Source: DATLMR01 sp035634255 (GTDB taxonomy: Bacteria; Acidobacteriota; Blastocatellia; UBA7656). From it: DNA of 63,738 nucleotides. The stretch covers positions 1 to 63,738 of the forward strand of contig DASQDI010000127.1 of assembly GCA_035634255.1 (NCBI GenBank). Direction: 5' to 3'. This document shows, in pieces, positions 52,996-61,222 of the stretch. Position 1 is the first letter of the stretch. Each line of letters opens with the position of its first letter. The position numbers and the translations under genes were made by a program. The notes under the pieces were generated by a model. That model made no database searches, was not told where the DNA came from, and saw nothing but the letters and a program-made list of their open reading frames with translations.

Positions 52996-55179
52996 GTGCC
53001 TATCAGGAGATTCTTTTTCGAAGCGCGCGCGGCGGGCTTGCCCCTGCGGCTGCTCGTGATCTTCTCCCTCTTCCTGCCCGCGGCGCAGGCCCGCTCGCAG
53101 GAGGGCAGGCAAGAGCAGAAGGCCGACGAAGATGTCCTTACCCTGAAAGCTCGTCTGGTCAACATAGACGTGATGGTGAAGGACAGGAAGGGGAAATACA
53201 TCACCGACCTCAGGCCGGAAGACTTCGAGATATTCGAGAATGGGGTGCGGCAGCGGGTGGAGTTTTTCGACCCGCCTCTCTCGCTCGGCGGTACGGCGGG
53301 ACAAGCGGAAGGCGCCCCCCCGGCCGCTTCGGGCCTTCCGGGCGGCAAGCCTTTAAACATCATCTCGCTCGTCATCGACGGGCAGACGACGGAGTTGGCG
53401 AACCTGAAGCACGTCCGGGAGGGCACGATTAAATATATTAGAGAGCGGGTCGCGGACACGGATACGGTCGCGGTGTTCGCCGTCACCAACGGGCTGCGGC
53501 TGCTGCAAACGTTCACGCACGACAAGGCGAAGCTCATCTCGGCGGTAGAGAACGCATACTCCGCGAGCACGGCTTCGAAGAACCTGGAACAGAGCGACAT
53601 CGCGAAAGGGATTGAAGAGAACAGGGAGGAGATCAGAGGGCTGGAAGGGTCGACCGCCCCCGGAGACATGGTGCGCGCGCAGCTGGCCCGGCGGGCCCTT
53701 GAGCAGTTCCTCAAGCTGCGGTCCCAGCTGAGCGTCCAGCAGGCCCGCCCCATCCTCGCGGCGCTCGCGGCCATATGCGAGGCCCAGCGAACCATCTCGG
53801 GCAAGAAGACTCTGGTGATGTTCTCTCAGGGTTTTGTCGCGTCTTCGGCGCTCGAATGGCAGGTGCAGAGCATGATCGACATAGCCAACCGGGCGAACGT
53901 CTCGATCTACATCATCGACTCGGCGGGGCTCAAGGGCGGGGGGACGAAGTCGGGGAGCTACGTGCCGGAATCTCCCCTTGGGGGCGTCTCCGCCTCGGCC
54001 TCCGCGGAGAGCCGCATCAGGACCGTGGGCGGGGAGAACGTGTTCGACCACGTGCAGCACGAAGGCCTGGACCGCGAGCAGGACATCCTCTTCCGCATCG
54101 CCGGCGACAGCGGAGGGAAATTCATCAAGGGCACCAACGACATCGCGAAGGGGCTGAATCAAATCGATGAGGAAGTCCGCGCGCGTTACACTCTGGCCTA
54201 CTACAGCACGGACCAGAACTACGATGGCAGCTTCAGAAAATTGAAGGTCGAGGCCCGGAGGCCCGGCGCGAATGTAATCTCGCGGTCGGGCTTCTTCGCG
54301 GTGGCCTCGGACGACGCGGTGCCGCTCTCGCACGCGGACAGGAAGCTGCTGGCGGGCTTCGCCGCGGCGGCGGGCAACCCCGCCCTGCCCCTGTTCGTGG
54401 AGCTGAGCCCTTTCAGATCGACGGAGGGCAATTACATCGTCCCCCTGTCAATCGAGCTGCCGCCGGATTCCGTGAAGTTCGACCGGAAGGGCGACAGGCA
54501 GCGGATGCAGATCGAGGTCCTGGGCCTGATCCGCCAGACCGAGGATAAAATCATCTCCCGCCTCGGGGGGATTTTCGACGTTGCGCTCGGGGCCGAGGAG
54601 TACGCCTCCATTTTAAACAACAAGATTTTTTACAGGCAGGACATGGAACTGCCTCCGGGCAGCTACAGCATCGACTTGATAGTGAAAGACAGGCTGTCGG
54701 GCAAGACCTCCGCGAGGAGAGAGAAGCTCGACCTGCCGCCGGCGAGCGGCGAGTTTTCGACCTCGGGAGTGGTGCTCAGCCGCCTCGCCATGCAGGCGGC
54801 GGCGAAACCTGGGGCCGCGCCCTCGGGCGACGTGTTCACTCAGGGAGGCGTGCAGATCCGCCCATCTCCGAGCCGGGAGTTTCGCGACTCGGATAACCTG
54901 ATAATCTTCTTCGAATCGTACAACGCGGCGAAGACCGGGACGGGCCAGCCCCTCGTGATGGTCACCGTCACTCTGATGAAGGAAGGCAAGGCGGTGATCA
55001 AGCCGATAGATTACTCCCTGAGTGAAGTAATAAACGAGCCGACGCCGCACCTCACCTTCGCGAAGTACATAAGCCTGAAGGGGCTCCAGGCGGGCGAGTA
55101 CTCGGCGCTGATTCAGGTCAGGGACATGGTCACGCGCAAGGTCGTGACTCAACAGGTGCCGTTCGCCATCACGCAGTGA
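52996..55179 (+). CDS. secreted acidobacterial VWFA-related protein
   Basis: 727 residues. A signal sequence (LPLRLLVIFSLFLPAAQARS) leads into the VWFA-related domain with VMVKDRKGKYITDLRPEDFE and IFENGVRQRVEFFDPP. The MIDAS region reads LVIDGQTTE, where DxSxS is expected, so metal binding is probably lost. A region to ~residue 440 keeps VARYTLAYYS-like VWFA endings (ARYTLAYYSTDQNYDG), and the last ~280 residues are beta-rich. GTG start at 52996 follows AAGGAGG by 6 bases. It is followed 51 bases later by the cytochrome gene. Confidence 0.88.
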   Translation: MPIRRFFFEARAAGLPLRLLVIFSLFLPAAQARSQEGRQEQKADEDVLTLKARLVNIDVMVKDRKGKYITDLRPEDFEIFENGVRQRVEFFDPPLSLGGTAGQAEGAPPAASGLPGGKPLNIISLVIDGQTTELANLKHVREGTIKYIRERVADTDTVAVFAVTNGLRLLQTFTHDKAKLISAVENAYSASTASKNLEQSDIAKGIEENREEIRGLEGSTAPGDMVRAQLARRALEQFLKLRSQLSVQQARPILAALAAICEAQRTISGKKTLVMFSQGFVASSALEWQVQSMIDIANRANVSIYIIDSAGLKGGGTKSGSYVPESPLGGVSASASAESRIRTVGGENVFDHVQHEGLDREQDILFRIAGDSGGKFIKGTNDIAKGLNQIDEEVRARYTLAYYSTDQNYDGSFRKLKVEARRPGANVISRSGFFAVASDDAVPLSHADRKLLAGFAAAAGNPALPLFVELSPFRSTEGNYIVPLSIELPPDSVKFDRKGDRQRMQIEVLGLIRQTEDKIISRLGGIFDVALGAEEYASILNNKIFYRQDMELPPGSYSIDLIVKDRLSGKTSARREKLDLPPASGEFSTSGVVLSRLAMQAAAKPGAAPSGDVFTQGGVQIRPSPSREFRDSDNLIIFFESYNAAKTGTGQPLVMVTVTLMKEGKAVIKPIDYSLSEVINEPTPHLTFAKYISLKGLQAGEYSALIQVRDMVTRKVVTQQVPFAITQ

Positions 55180-55230
55180 GTGGGCAATTAGACGGGGCGT
55201 CGATGAAGATCGCAACGGGCGAGTGAATCA

Positions 55231-56382
55231 ATGGCGGACCGTATCAAGAAAGCTGTGATTTTATCCGTGCTGGCGGTCTGCGCCGCTATCAGTCTGGGGA
55301 GCGCCCGCTCGCAAAGCGGTCAGGGCCAGCAGCAGGCCAACAACCTTTTCTCAAGGTGGAGGCCGACCCAGGACTATTCGGGAATCGGCTACGTGGGCAG
55401 CCAGGTGTGCGCCCGGTGCCACTCGGCACAGGCTGGCCAGCTCGACACCCCGATGGCCCACGCGATGCGGGCGGCGGCAGACTGTAACATCCTCAGCATG
55501 AATGCCCGCCTGACGTTTCGTATCGGCCCTTTCACGTACCAGATCACGCGGCAGGGGGACCGCAGCATCTACTCCGTCTCGGACGGCGTAAACACGATTT
55601 CCGAGCCGATCCTGTTCTGCTTCGGCAAAGGCGAGGCGGGGCAGACCTACCTGTTTCAGCGCAACGGCCTGTATTACGAAAGCCGCGTGAGCTACTACCC
55701 CCGGCTTCAGAACCTCGACATCACCACGCAGCACCCGCGGTCCGTCCCGGCGTCTCTGGAAGAGGCTCTCGGGAGGCCGATGACTCAGGAGGCGGCGAAG
55801 GGCTGCTTCGCCTGCCATTCGACGGGGGCCACGGGCGGCTCCGAGTTTCGGGTAGAGAGCCTGAGCCCCGGCGTGAGGTGTGAAGCCTGCCACGGCCCCG
55901 GCGAAAGGCACGTCGCGGCCGTCAGGGTGAAGGACCCCAAAGACCTCCAGATATTCAACCCGAAGAGGCTGGATGCGCTCGACCAGACGCAGGAGTTTTG
56001 CGGGGCCTGTCATCAGAGCTTCGACACCGTAATGCTTTTGCAGGACAGGGGCGGGATAAACAACGTAAGGTTTCAGCCTTACCGCATGGCCAACAGCCCC
56101 GGTCATCTGATAAACGACAGCCGGATGAGTTGCGTAGCCTGCCACGACCCGCACGGCAGGATGGAGCGCGACGCGGCCTACTACGATTCCAAATGCCTCT
56201 CGTGTCACGTCTCAAGCCCGAAAGAGCCGAAGACCGAGGCTAGGCAGGCGAGCGGCTGCCCCGAGAGCAGCCGGCAATGCGTGACCTGCCACATGCCGAA
56301 AGTTGAAGTGCCCGACCTGCACTACAAATTCACGGACCACTGGATTCGCATCGTCAAGCCGGGTGAGCCCGTCCCGAGATGA
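55231..56382 (+). CDS. seven-heme cytochrome c
   Basis: 383 residues, exported (VILSVLAVCAAISLGSARSQ). Seven CXXCH heme sites are visible: CARCH (60), CFACH, CEACH, CGACH, CVACH, CLSCH and CVTCH. The opening YVGSQVCARCHSAQAG and CEACHGPGERH are characteristic of octaheme/multiheme proteins of the cytochrome c554/NrfB-like class often found in Acidobacteriota, where a TPR tail usually follows; this copy lacks that tail. It probably carries electrons in the periplasm; its redox partner is unknown. Ribosome site before the ATG is weak. Confidence 0.88.
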   Translation: MADRIKKAVILSVLAVCAAISLGSARSQSGQGQQQANNLFSRWRPTQDYSGIGYVGSQVCARCHSAQAGQLDTPMAHAMRAAADCNILSMNARLTFRIGPFTYQITRQGDRSIYSVSDGVNTISEPILFCFGKGEAGQTYLFQRNGLYYESRVSYYPRLQNLDITTQHPRSVPASLEEALGRPMTQEAAKGCFACHSTGATGGSEFRVESLSPGVRCEACHGPGERHVAAVRVKDPKDLQIFNPKRLDALDQTQEFCGACHQSFDTVMLLQDRGGINNVRFQPYRMANSPGHLINDSRMSCVACHDPHGRMERDAAYYDSKCLSCHVSSPKEPKTEARQASGCPESSRQCVTCHMPKVEVPDLHYKFTDHWIRIVKPGEPVPR

Positions 56383-56596
56383 AGAGCGCCCGCGCCTGAA
56401 ACGACGCGCAGACTTCCTCATCTGGGGTTTCATTTTTTGCCTCGCTTCCTGTCGGGCCGGTCGTTATCTCGAAACGGAATGTACCCGTTCGGAACATCTT
56501 TGGAAGCATTTCTTTAACCAAATGATAATGTCGCTTGAATGATCTAAAGAGAGGAATCATTTGTACTACCTTCAATGTGTCCGCAAACGTGTCCGT

Positions 56597-56626
56597 AAAA
56601 GCTTAAGCCACCTTATCGGTGGCTTT
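56597..56626 (-). terminator. terminator downstream of the tRNA-Phe remnant
   Basis: AAGCCACC (56605-56612) pairs with GGTGGCTT (56618-56625) across five bases; on the minus strand a short T-run (TTTT, complement of 56597-56600) follows the stem. It ends transcription of the former tRNA-Phe gene. Confidence 0.55.
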
Positions 56627-56642
56627 AATTTATTGAATCTAT

Positions 56643-56692
56643 TGGTGGCCAGGGACGGAATCGAACCGCCGACACGCGGATTTTCAGTCCGC
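56643..56692 (-). other. 3' half of tRNA-Phe (GAA): attachment site of an integrated element
   Basis: Read on the minus strand, this is the anticodon stem-loop GCGGA-CTGAAAA-TCCGC (anticodon GAA), variable loop, T-arm GGCGG-TTCGATT-CCGTC, acceptor 3' strand and encoded CCA. The 5' acceptor strand and D-arm are missing; their place is taken by unrelated sequence leading to the integrase. Because the 3' part remains with its native downstream side to the left, the element lies to the right, and an intact tRNA-Phe should occur beyond the window. Confidence 0.85.
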
Positions 56693-56795
56693 TCTAACGC
56701 CTGTTTCAGTATAATGCCTCACGTTTCCCATTGCTACAAAACTGCATTTTTATTGGGTTTTTTGATGTTTTTCGCAATCAAACCGTTTCAGTCCG

Positions 56796-56804
56796 TGCTA
56801 TAAT
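56796..56804 (+). promoter_or_regulatory. extended -10 promoter of the integrase gene
   Basis: TGC-TATAAT (TATAAT at 56799-56804) is a perfect extended -10. No good -35 is seen, as is usual for extended -10 promoters. The predicted start is near 56811, just before the tandem repeat. Confidence 0.5.
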
Positions 56805-56811
56805 GTCGCAG

Positions 56812-56835
56812 TCAATGTGGCCCTGAATGTGGCCC
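56812..56835. repeat. tandem 12-base repeat at the integrase transcription start
   Basis: TCAATGTGGCCC and TGAATGTGGCCC stand head to tail (11 of 12 identical). A related pair, ATGTGTCCGCAA and ACGTGTCCGTAA, lies at 56575-56598 on the other side of the attachment site. Possible arm-type binding sites of the recombinase or an excisionase. Confidence 0.4.
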
Positions 56836-56854
56836 TCAGGTTAAGGAGAACAGC

Positions 56855-58000
56855 ATGGCAAGAGATAGAAGCGGGATGATTTTCGAGCGCGAAAAAGGCG
56901 TGTGGTATGCGCGAGTAACCTTCACGGACCAGAGTGGCAAGCGCCGATACATAAAGCGTCGGGGTGATACCAAGTCTCATGCCAAGGAGCTTGTCAAACA
57001 ACTTCTCCGCGACCTCGACGACTCTGGCGATATGGTAATTGAGGGCAACCAGATCACAGTTAATAAATACTTCGACCGCTGGCTTACTGCGGCAGCAAAA
57101 CCTCGACTTAGCGAGCGAACCTTTCTGGACTACGAAGACCTGCTGCGCCGCTATATTCGGCCCGCGATGGGTAATAAAAGGCTTGCGGACCTGCGCCCCT
57201 TGGATGTTCAGGCGCTTTACTCCGACCTGCAAGAGCGCGGGCTATCGTCTCGCACAGTGCGCTATACACATGCCGTACTCTCTTCGGGATTGAAACAGGC
57301 TGTGAAGTGGGGATTGATTATCCGCAATCCTGCGAGTATGACAGAGTTGCCTAAACAGACACGTAAAGAGATGCAATCGCTCTCTCCTGAATCAGCCGCG
57401 AGCTTTTTAGCTGCTGCGGCAAAGGACAAATGGGGAATCATTTTTTCATTTGCGCTTGTGACAGGCATGCGCCCTGAAGAGTATCTGGGTTTACAGTGGA
57501 AAGACATAGATTTTCAAAGCGGGCTCGTGACAGTTCAACGCACGCTTTGTTGGAGACGAAGAGGGGGCGGTTGGTATTTCGGAGAGCCCAAAACCTCGAG
57601 CAGTCGTCGGAGCATTCCCCTTCCCTACTCCATTATTGGCATGCTGGCTGAACACAAGCGGCAGCAGGCTGAGAAGCGCCTTAAGATGGGTCCAGTCTAT
57701 CAAAACTTTGATCTTGTTTTTAACAGCGATAATGGCGGCCCATTATTACCTCAGAATCTCTTCAGGCGGCATTTCAAGCCGATCTTAAAAGAAGCGGGGT
57801 TGGATCAATCAATCAGAATGTACGACCTGCGCCATTCCTGCGCGACTCTGCTCCTAGCTTCAAATGAAAACCCTAAAGTAGTAAGCGAGCGACTAGGCCA
57901 TGCTAGTATCACTCTGACACTTGATACATACTCCCATGTTCTGCCTTCAATGCAGAGAGCAGCAACGGATAAGCTAGAAAGGATGCTTTTTAGCTCTTGA
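56855..58000 (+). CDS. int: tyrosine recombinase (phage/island integrase)
   Basis: 381 residues. An N-terminal arm-binding part (VWYARVTFTDQSGKRRYIKR) and a SAM-like core-binding domain (about 65-160) precede the catalytic domain. The active site shows the first Arg in ALVTGMRPEEYLGLQW, the box YDLRHSCATLLL (Tyr in place of the usual first His, a common variant), LGHASI and the nucleophile in TLDTYSHVL. It inserts and excises DNA at the tRNA-Phe site that lies 160 bases upstream. Lower GC than the genes to its left supports acquisition. Confidence 0.93.
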   Translation: MARDRSGMIFEREKGVWYARVTFTDQSGKRRYIKRRGDTKSHAKELVKQLLRDLDDSGDMVIEGNQITVNKYFDRWLTAAAKPRLSERTFLDYEDLLRRYIRPAMGNKRLADLRPLDVQALYSDLQERGLSSRTVRYTHAVLSSGLKQAVKWGLIIRNPASMTELPKQTRKEMQSLSPESAASFLAAAAKDKWGIIFSFALVTGMRPEEYLGLQWKDIDFQSGLVTVQRTLCWRRRGGGWYFGEPKTSSSRRSIPLPYSIIGMLAEHKRQQAEKRLKMGPVYQNFDLVFNSDNGGPLLPQNLFRRHFKPILKEAGLDQSIRMYDLRHSCATLLLASNENPKVVSERLGHASITLTLDTYSHVLPSMQRAATDKLERMLFSS

Positions 58001-58029
58001 TGTAACTGGCCAAGCGTCACACAGCTACA

Positions 58030-58069
58030 GTTATGTATCTTTCACTTGAGTCCCTACCACTCAACACGG
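58030..58069. repeat. 40-base direct repeat, copy A
   Basis: Starts GTTATGTATCTTTCACTTGA and ends CACTCAACACGG. It matches copy B (58698-58737) at 34 of 40 positions. It lies between the integrase and the receiver-protein gene. Confidence 0.65.
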
Positions 58070-58119
58070 CATGGTAATATTTATCCTCGTGGCGCATCGA
58101 CCCGTTGGGAGTCCTATCA

Positions 58120-58506
58120 ATGCCGAAGAAAGTATTGGTCGTAGAAGATCACCCTGACGCCCGCGAGATGTTGAGCCTTTATCTAACGTCTGAGGGATAT
58201 GCCGTCGTCACCGCCGAGGACGGTCAATGTGGCTTACAAGTGGCTGAAGCCGAGCGGCCCGACATTATTATCACCAATTTGAATATGCCGAACCTCGATG
58301 GCCTGGAAATGACAAAGCGCATACGCCTGCAACCCGATTTTGGTAATGTGCCAATAATAGTGTTATCGGCTATAACGACTGACGAGCCTGACATATTAAT
58401 CAACGCAGGGGCCAGCCTGGTTAAGAATAAACCTGTAAAGCTTCATGAATTAGTTGATGTTATAAGAGACGCTCTCTCGAATATAAGTGAGGCCAAGCCA
58501 ACCTGA
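58120..58506 (+). CDS. receiver-domain protein lacking the phospho-acceptor aspartate
   Basis: 128 residues, a single receiver fold. The acidic pocket (VVEDHPDAREM), the Ser strand (PIIVLSAITT) and the Lys (VKNKPVKL) are present, but the phosphorylation site reads IIITNLNMPNLDG with Asn in place of Asp. It probably cannot be phosphorylated in the usual way and may act as a constitutively folded regulator or decoy. ATG 58120 is chosen with GGGAG nine bases upstream. It lies inside the integrated element. Confidence 0.8.
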   Translation: MPKKVLVVEDHPDAREMLSLYLTSEGYAVVTAEDGQCGLQVAEAERPDIIITNLNMPNLDGLEMTKRIRLQPDFGNVPIIVLSAITTDEPDILINAGASLVKNKPVKLHELVDVIRDALSNISEAKPT

Positions 58507-58697
58507 ACACTCAAAGGCGATCTCTAAATATAGACCCGCTTTGTAGGGGCAGCTCCCCGGCTGGCAAGCTGCCCATAGTTTACCGCGACTGATTTTTTAC
58601 TCCCGACTGAGCTTCTTTAACCTCGCCTCATTACTTCCTCCACCGTCTCCAATGCTTCTAAAGCGGTGGGCAACCATGCGCGGGTCTGTCGTGCATT

Positions 58698-58737
58698 GTT
58701 ATGTAACTTTCTCTTGAGCCCGAATCACTCAACACGG
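58698..58737. repeat. 40-base direct repeat, copy B
   Basis: Second copy of the sequence at 58030-58069, 668 bases away, with six mismatches. No similarity continues past either end. Confidence 0.65.
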
Positions 58738-58935
58738 TTTGTTGCTTCCGGTAGATTGCTTCTTTCAAGCATTATCTTTAGTGCCGCGTTGGTTTCAGCT
58801 AATCATCTCCAACGAAGCCCTGATATTTTAAGCGGAACAGATAAGCGACAAGTGCGCTCCAACTGTTTTACGGTTCCTTGTTCATTATAAAAGTTACGAA
58901 TAATTACTCCGGGCTTCATTAGTATGAATCTTTAC

Positions 58936-58964
58936 TTGACAAAGCGTCGTGAATCCGATTACAT
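58936..58964 (+). promoter_or_regulatory. strong promoter of the multicopper oxidase operon
   Basis: TTGACA (58936-58941), 17 bases, TTACAT (58959-58964). The predicted start near 58971 leaves a leader of about 335 bases before ATG 59309. Confidence 0.5.
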
Positions 58965-59308
58965 TGCGGCGCATCTTTTACGAGCAAGGTTGTAATTTGG
59001 TTCGTTATCGTTCTTGAGTAAAATCGAAAACCAGTGACAGTGGATTAGCGTGCCGCCTTCGGAACCTGAAAGTCGCGGGGTCTGCAACTCCCGGCCTACA
59101 TCCCGTTTCAAAGTTAAGCGCACTACTTCCAGTTTTCTTGCCTCAAAGATTAGTGACATCTGTTTTACCACAGGGTCTTAGAATACATAAGAACCTTACA
59201 GCCTAAAAACAGAACAAGTACCAGCCGATTGATAGATTCGGCCTGCCTTTGGCCCGCCTGGGCTTGGTCTGTTTACCCCTTTTATTGACCCCTTTCAGGA
59301 GGAATGCA

Positions 59309-61117
59309 ATGTCGAACATCTCAAAAAGAAACCGATCCAAAGAGAGAGAAATGGAGAACGCCGCGAAGAACAGGCGCGAGATAATCGCCGCGCGCCTGAG
59401 CAGGCGCGACATGATCAAAGCCGGGCTTCTGACCGGCGCGGGCTTTCTCATCCCCAAGCATGGCCTGAGCGCCTGGGCGCGCAACAGCGCGGGCGAGCCG
59501 ACCGGCTGGATGGCGAGCCCGCCTGCTGCGCCGTTCATTCAGCCCTTCACAGCTCCGCCTATCGCCGTGCCCGTTGCCAGCGCGGACGCTCTGACCGGGC
59601 CGCTACCGCAGCAGGCCCCGAACACCGCTGCCGGCGAAGGCCGCACGCGACCCCACCAGGCTTTTCTTACAAAGCCGCCTGTGAAGTTCTATGAGGTCCA
59701 CCAGCACGAAGCGCTCATAAGTGTCCATCCGGACTACCCCCCCCAGAGGCTATGGACTTTCAACGGCACCGTTCCCGGCCAGACCTACGTGGCTAATTAC
59801 AACGAAGCCATACTCGTGCGAAATTTCAATGACCTCCCGAACGATAACGGCGGCTTCGGGATACCGGAGGTCTCGACTCACCTGCACAACGGTCACACGC
59901 CGTCGGAGTCGGACGGCTTCCCCTGCGACTTCTTCGGGCAGGGCCAGTTCTACGACCAGCACTACCCGAACGTCCTCGCCGGGTTCGATTCGACTCACAT
60001 CCCGACCGGCGGTGACATCCGGGAGTCCATGAGCACGCTCTGGTATCACGACCACCGCGCCGACTTCACCGCGCAGAACGTCTACAAGGGCTTGGCGGGC
60101 TTTTATTATCTGTTCAACCAGTTCGACACCGGCAACGAGAACACGGGCTTTCGCCTGCCCAGCTTCCCGGAATTCGACATACCGATGATGTTCAACGACA
60201 AGAACTTCAACAGCAACGAAATTCTTGTCTTCGACCTGGCGAACCGCGACGGCATCCTGGGTGACAGGTTCATGGTGAACGGGAAGATTCAGCCGTTTAT
60301 GAATGTGAAGCGGCGCAGGTATCGCTTCCGCTGGCTAAACGGCGGCCCCTCGCGCTTCTACAGGTTCTACCTGACCAACATGAATAACCTGAACCAGTCC
60401 ATCCCGTTCCATGTGATTGCCAACGACGGCAACCTGCTGCCCAACCCCGTGCAGGTCACGAACACCTTCATCTCCGTGGCCGAGCGCTACGACGTGATAA
60501 TAGACTTCTCGCAGTTCCAGCCGGGCCAGAGGATTTACATCGAGAACCGCCAGCTCCAGACGAACGGGGCGGGGCCGACCAGCACCATCCTGTCGGCGGG
60601 CCAGGGGAACCGGGTGCTAGAGTTCCGCATTCAAGACGACACGCCGGTCGATGGGAGCGTCAACCCCGCGACCAACCCTAGCTTCTACCAGCTGCCGACG
60701 AGGACCACCCCGCGTGTGACTCGATCTTTCCAGTTTGATAGGGAGAATGGTCAGTGGGTTATTAACGATAAATTATTCGACTGCGACGACGTGCGGTTCC
60801 GCGTTAAGCGGAATACGGCGGAGCACTGGGAGCTCGAAGGCGGGCGTGATTGGAGCCACCCGATCCACATCCACTTTGAAGAACACCAGATTATCGAGCG
60901 CAACAGGGGTCTGCCGACGGCGGTAGACAGAGGTAGAAAGGATGTCGTAAGGCTGGGTGAGGGCGACGATGTCAAACTCTTCTTCCGCTTCCGTGACTTT
61001 GTGGGCCGCTACCCGATGCACTGCCACAACACGATTCACGAAGACCACGCGATGATGTTGAGGTTCGATATAGATGATGTGGGCGATGACGGTGAGACAG
61101 ATCGTGATCATCGATGA
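59309..61117 (+). CDS. Tat-exported multicopper oxidase
   Basis: About 602 residues. A twin-arginine signal (LSRRDMIKAGLLTGAG) exports the folded enzyme. The four copper-binding motifs are complete: STHLHNGHTPSES, WYHDHRADFTAQN, HPIHIHFEEHQI and HCHNTIHEDHAMM, where the last supplies the type-1 site with an axial Met. This is a CotA/bilirubin-oxidase-like laccase that couples four one-electron oxidations to reduction of O2 to water. Its substrate (phenolics, metals or bilirubin-like tetrapyrroles) cannot be read from sequence. ATG 59309 has AGGAGG five bases upstream. It is first of a three-gene operon in the integrated element. Confidence 0.93.
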   Translation: MSNISKRNRSKEREMENAAKNRREIIAARLSRRDMIKAGLLTGAGFLIPKHGLSAWARNSAGEPTGWMASPPAAPFIQPFTAPPIAVPVASADALTGPLPQQAPNTAAGEGRTRPHQAFLTKPPVKFYEVHQHEALISVHPDYPPQRLWTFNGTVPGQTYVANYNEAILVRNFNDLPNDNGGFGIPEVSTHLHNGHTPSESDGFPCDFFGQGQFYDQHYPNVLAGFDSTHIPTGGDIRESMSTLWYHDHRADFTAQNVYKGLAGFYYLFNQFDTGNENTGFRLPSFPEFDIPMMFNDKNFNSNEILVFDLANRDGILGDRFMVNGKIQPFMNVKRRRYRFRWLNGGPSRFYRFYLTNMNNLNQSIPFHVIANDGNLLPNPVQVTNTFISVAERYDVIIDFSQFQPGQRIYIENRQLQTNGAGPTSTILSAGQGNRVLEFRIQDDTPVDGSVNPATNPSFYQLPTRTTPRVTRSFQFDRENGQWVINDKLFDCDDVRFRVKRNTAEHWELEGGRDWSHPIHIHFEEHQIIERNRGLPTAVDRGRKDVVRLGEGDDVKLFFRFRDFVGRYPMHCHNTIHEDHAMMLRFDIDDVGDDGETDRDHR

Positions 61118-61222
61118 TGCCGGATACAGGGACGCCGGGCCATAGAGCGGTGCTTCAATCGTATGGCCCGGTATCACACGCGCTTATCGCGTCGTGGCGA
61201 ATGAGAAAGGAGATGTAGAACA

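Larger units (their letters stand above)
58507..59308. other. long non-coding stretch with promoter and direct repeat
   Basis: About 800 bases. It contains a hairpin (GGGCAGCT/AGCTGCCC at 58547-58574) after the receiver gene, repeat copy B (58698-58737) and a strong promoter (58936-58964). It ends in a ~340-base leader before the multicopper oxidase. Small frames here have no supporting motif. Confidence 0.45.

Noticed and set aside
52815..53804. 329-codon minus-strand frame
   Set aside because: Antisense of the VWFA-related gene; no motif, and its end does not match the receiver remnant frame.
56561..56803. 80-codon plus-strand frame containing GIEPPTRGFSV
   Set aside because: This peptide is the antisense translation of a tRNA-Phe 3' half, a well-known false gene.
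58666..58890. 74-codon plus-strand frame
   Set aside because: No ribosome site, no motif, and it spans one of the 40-base direct repeats.
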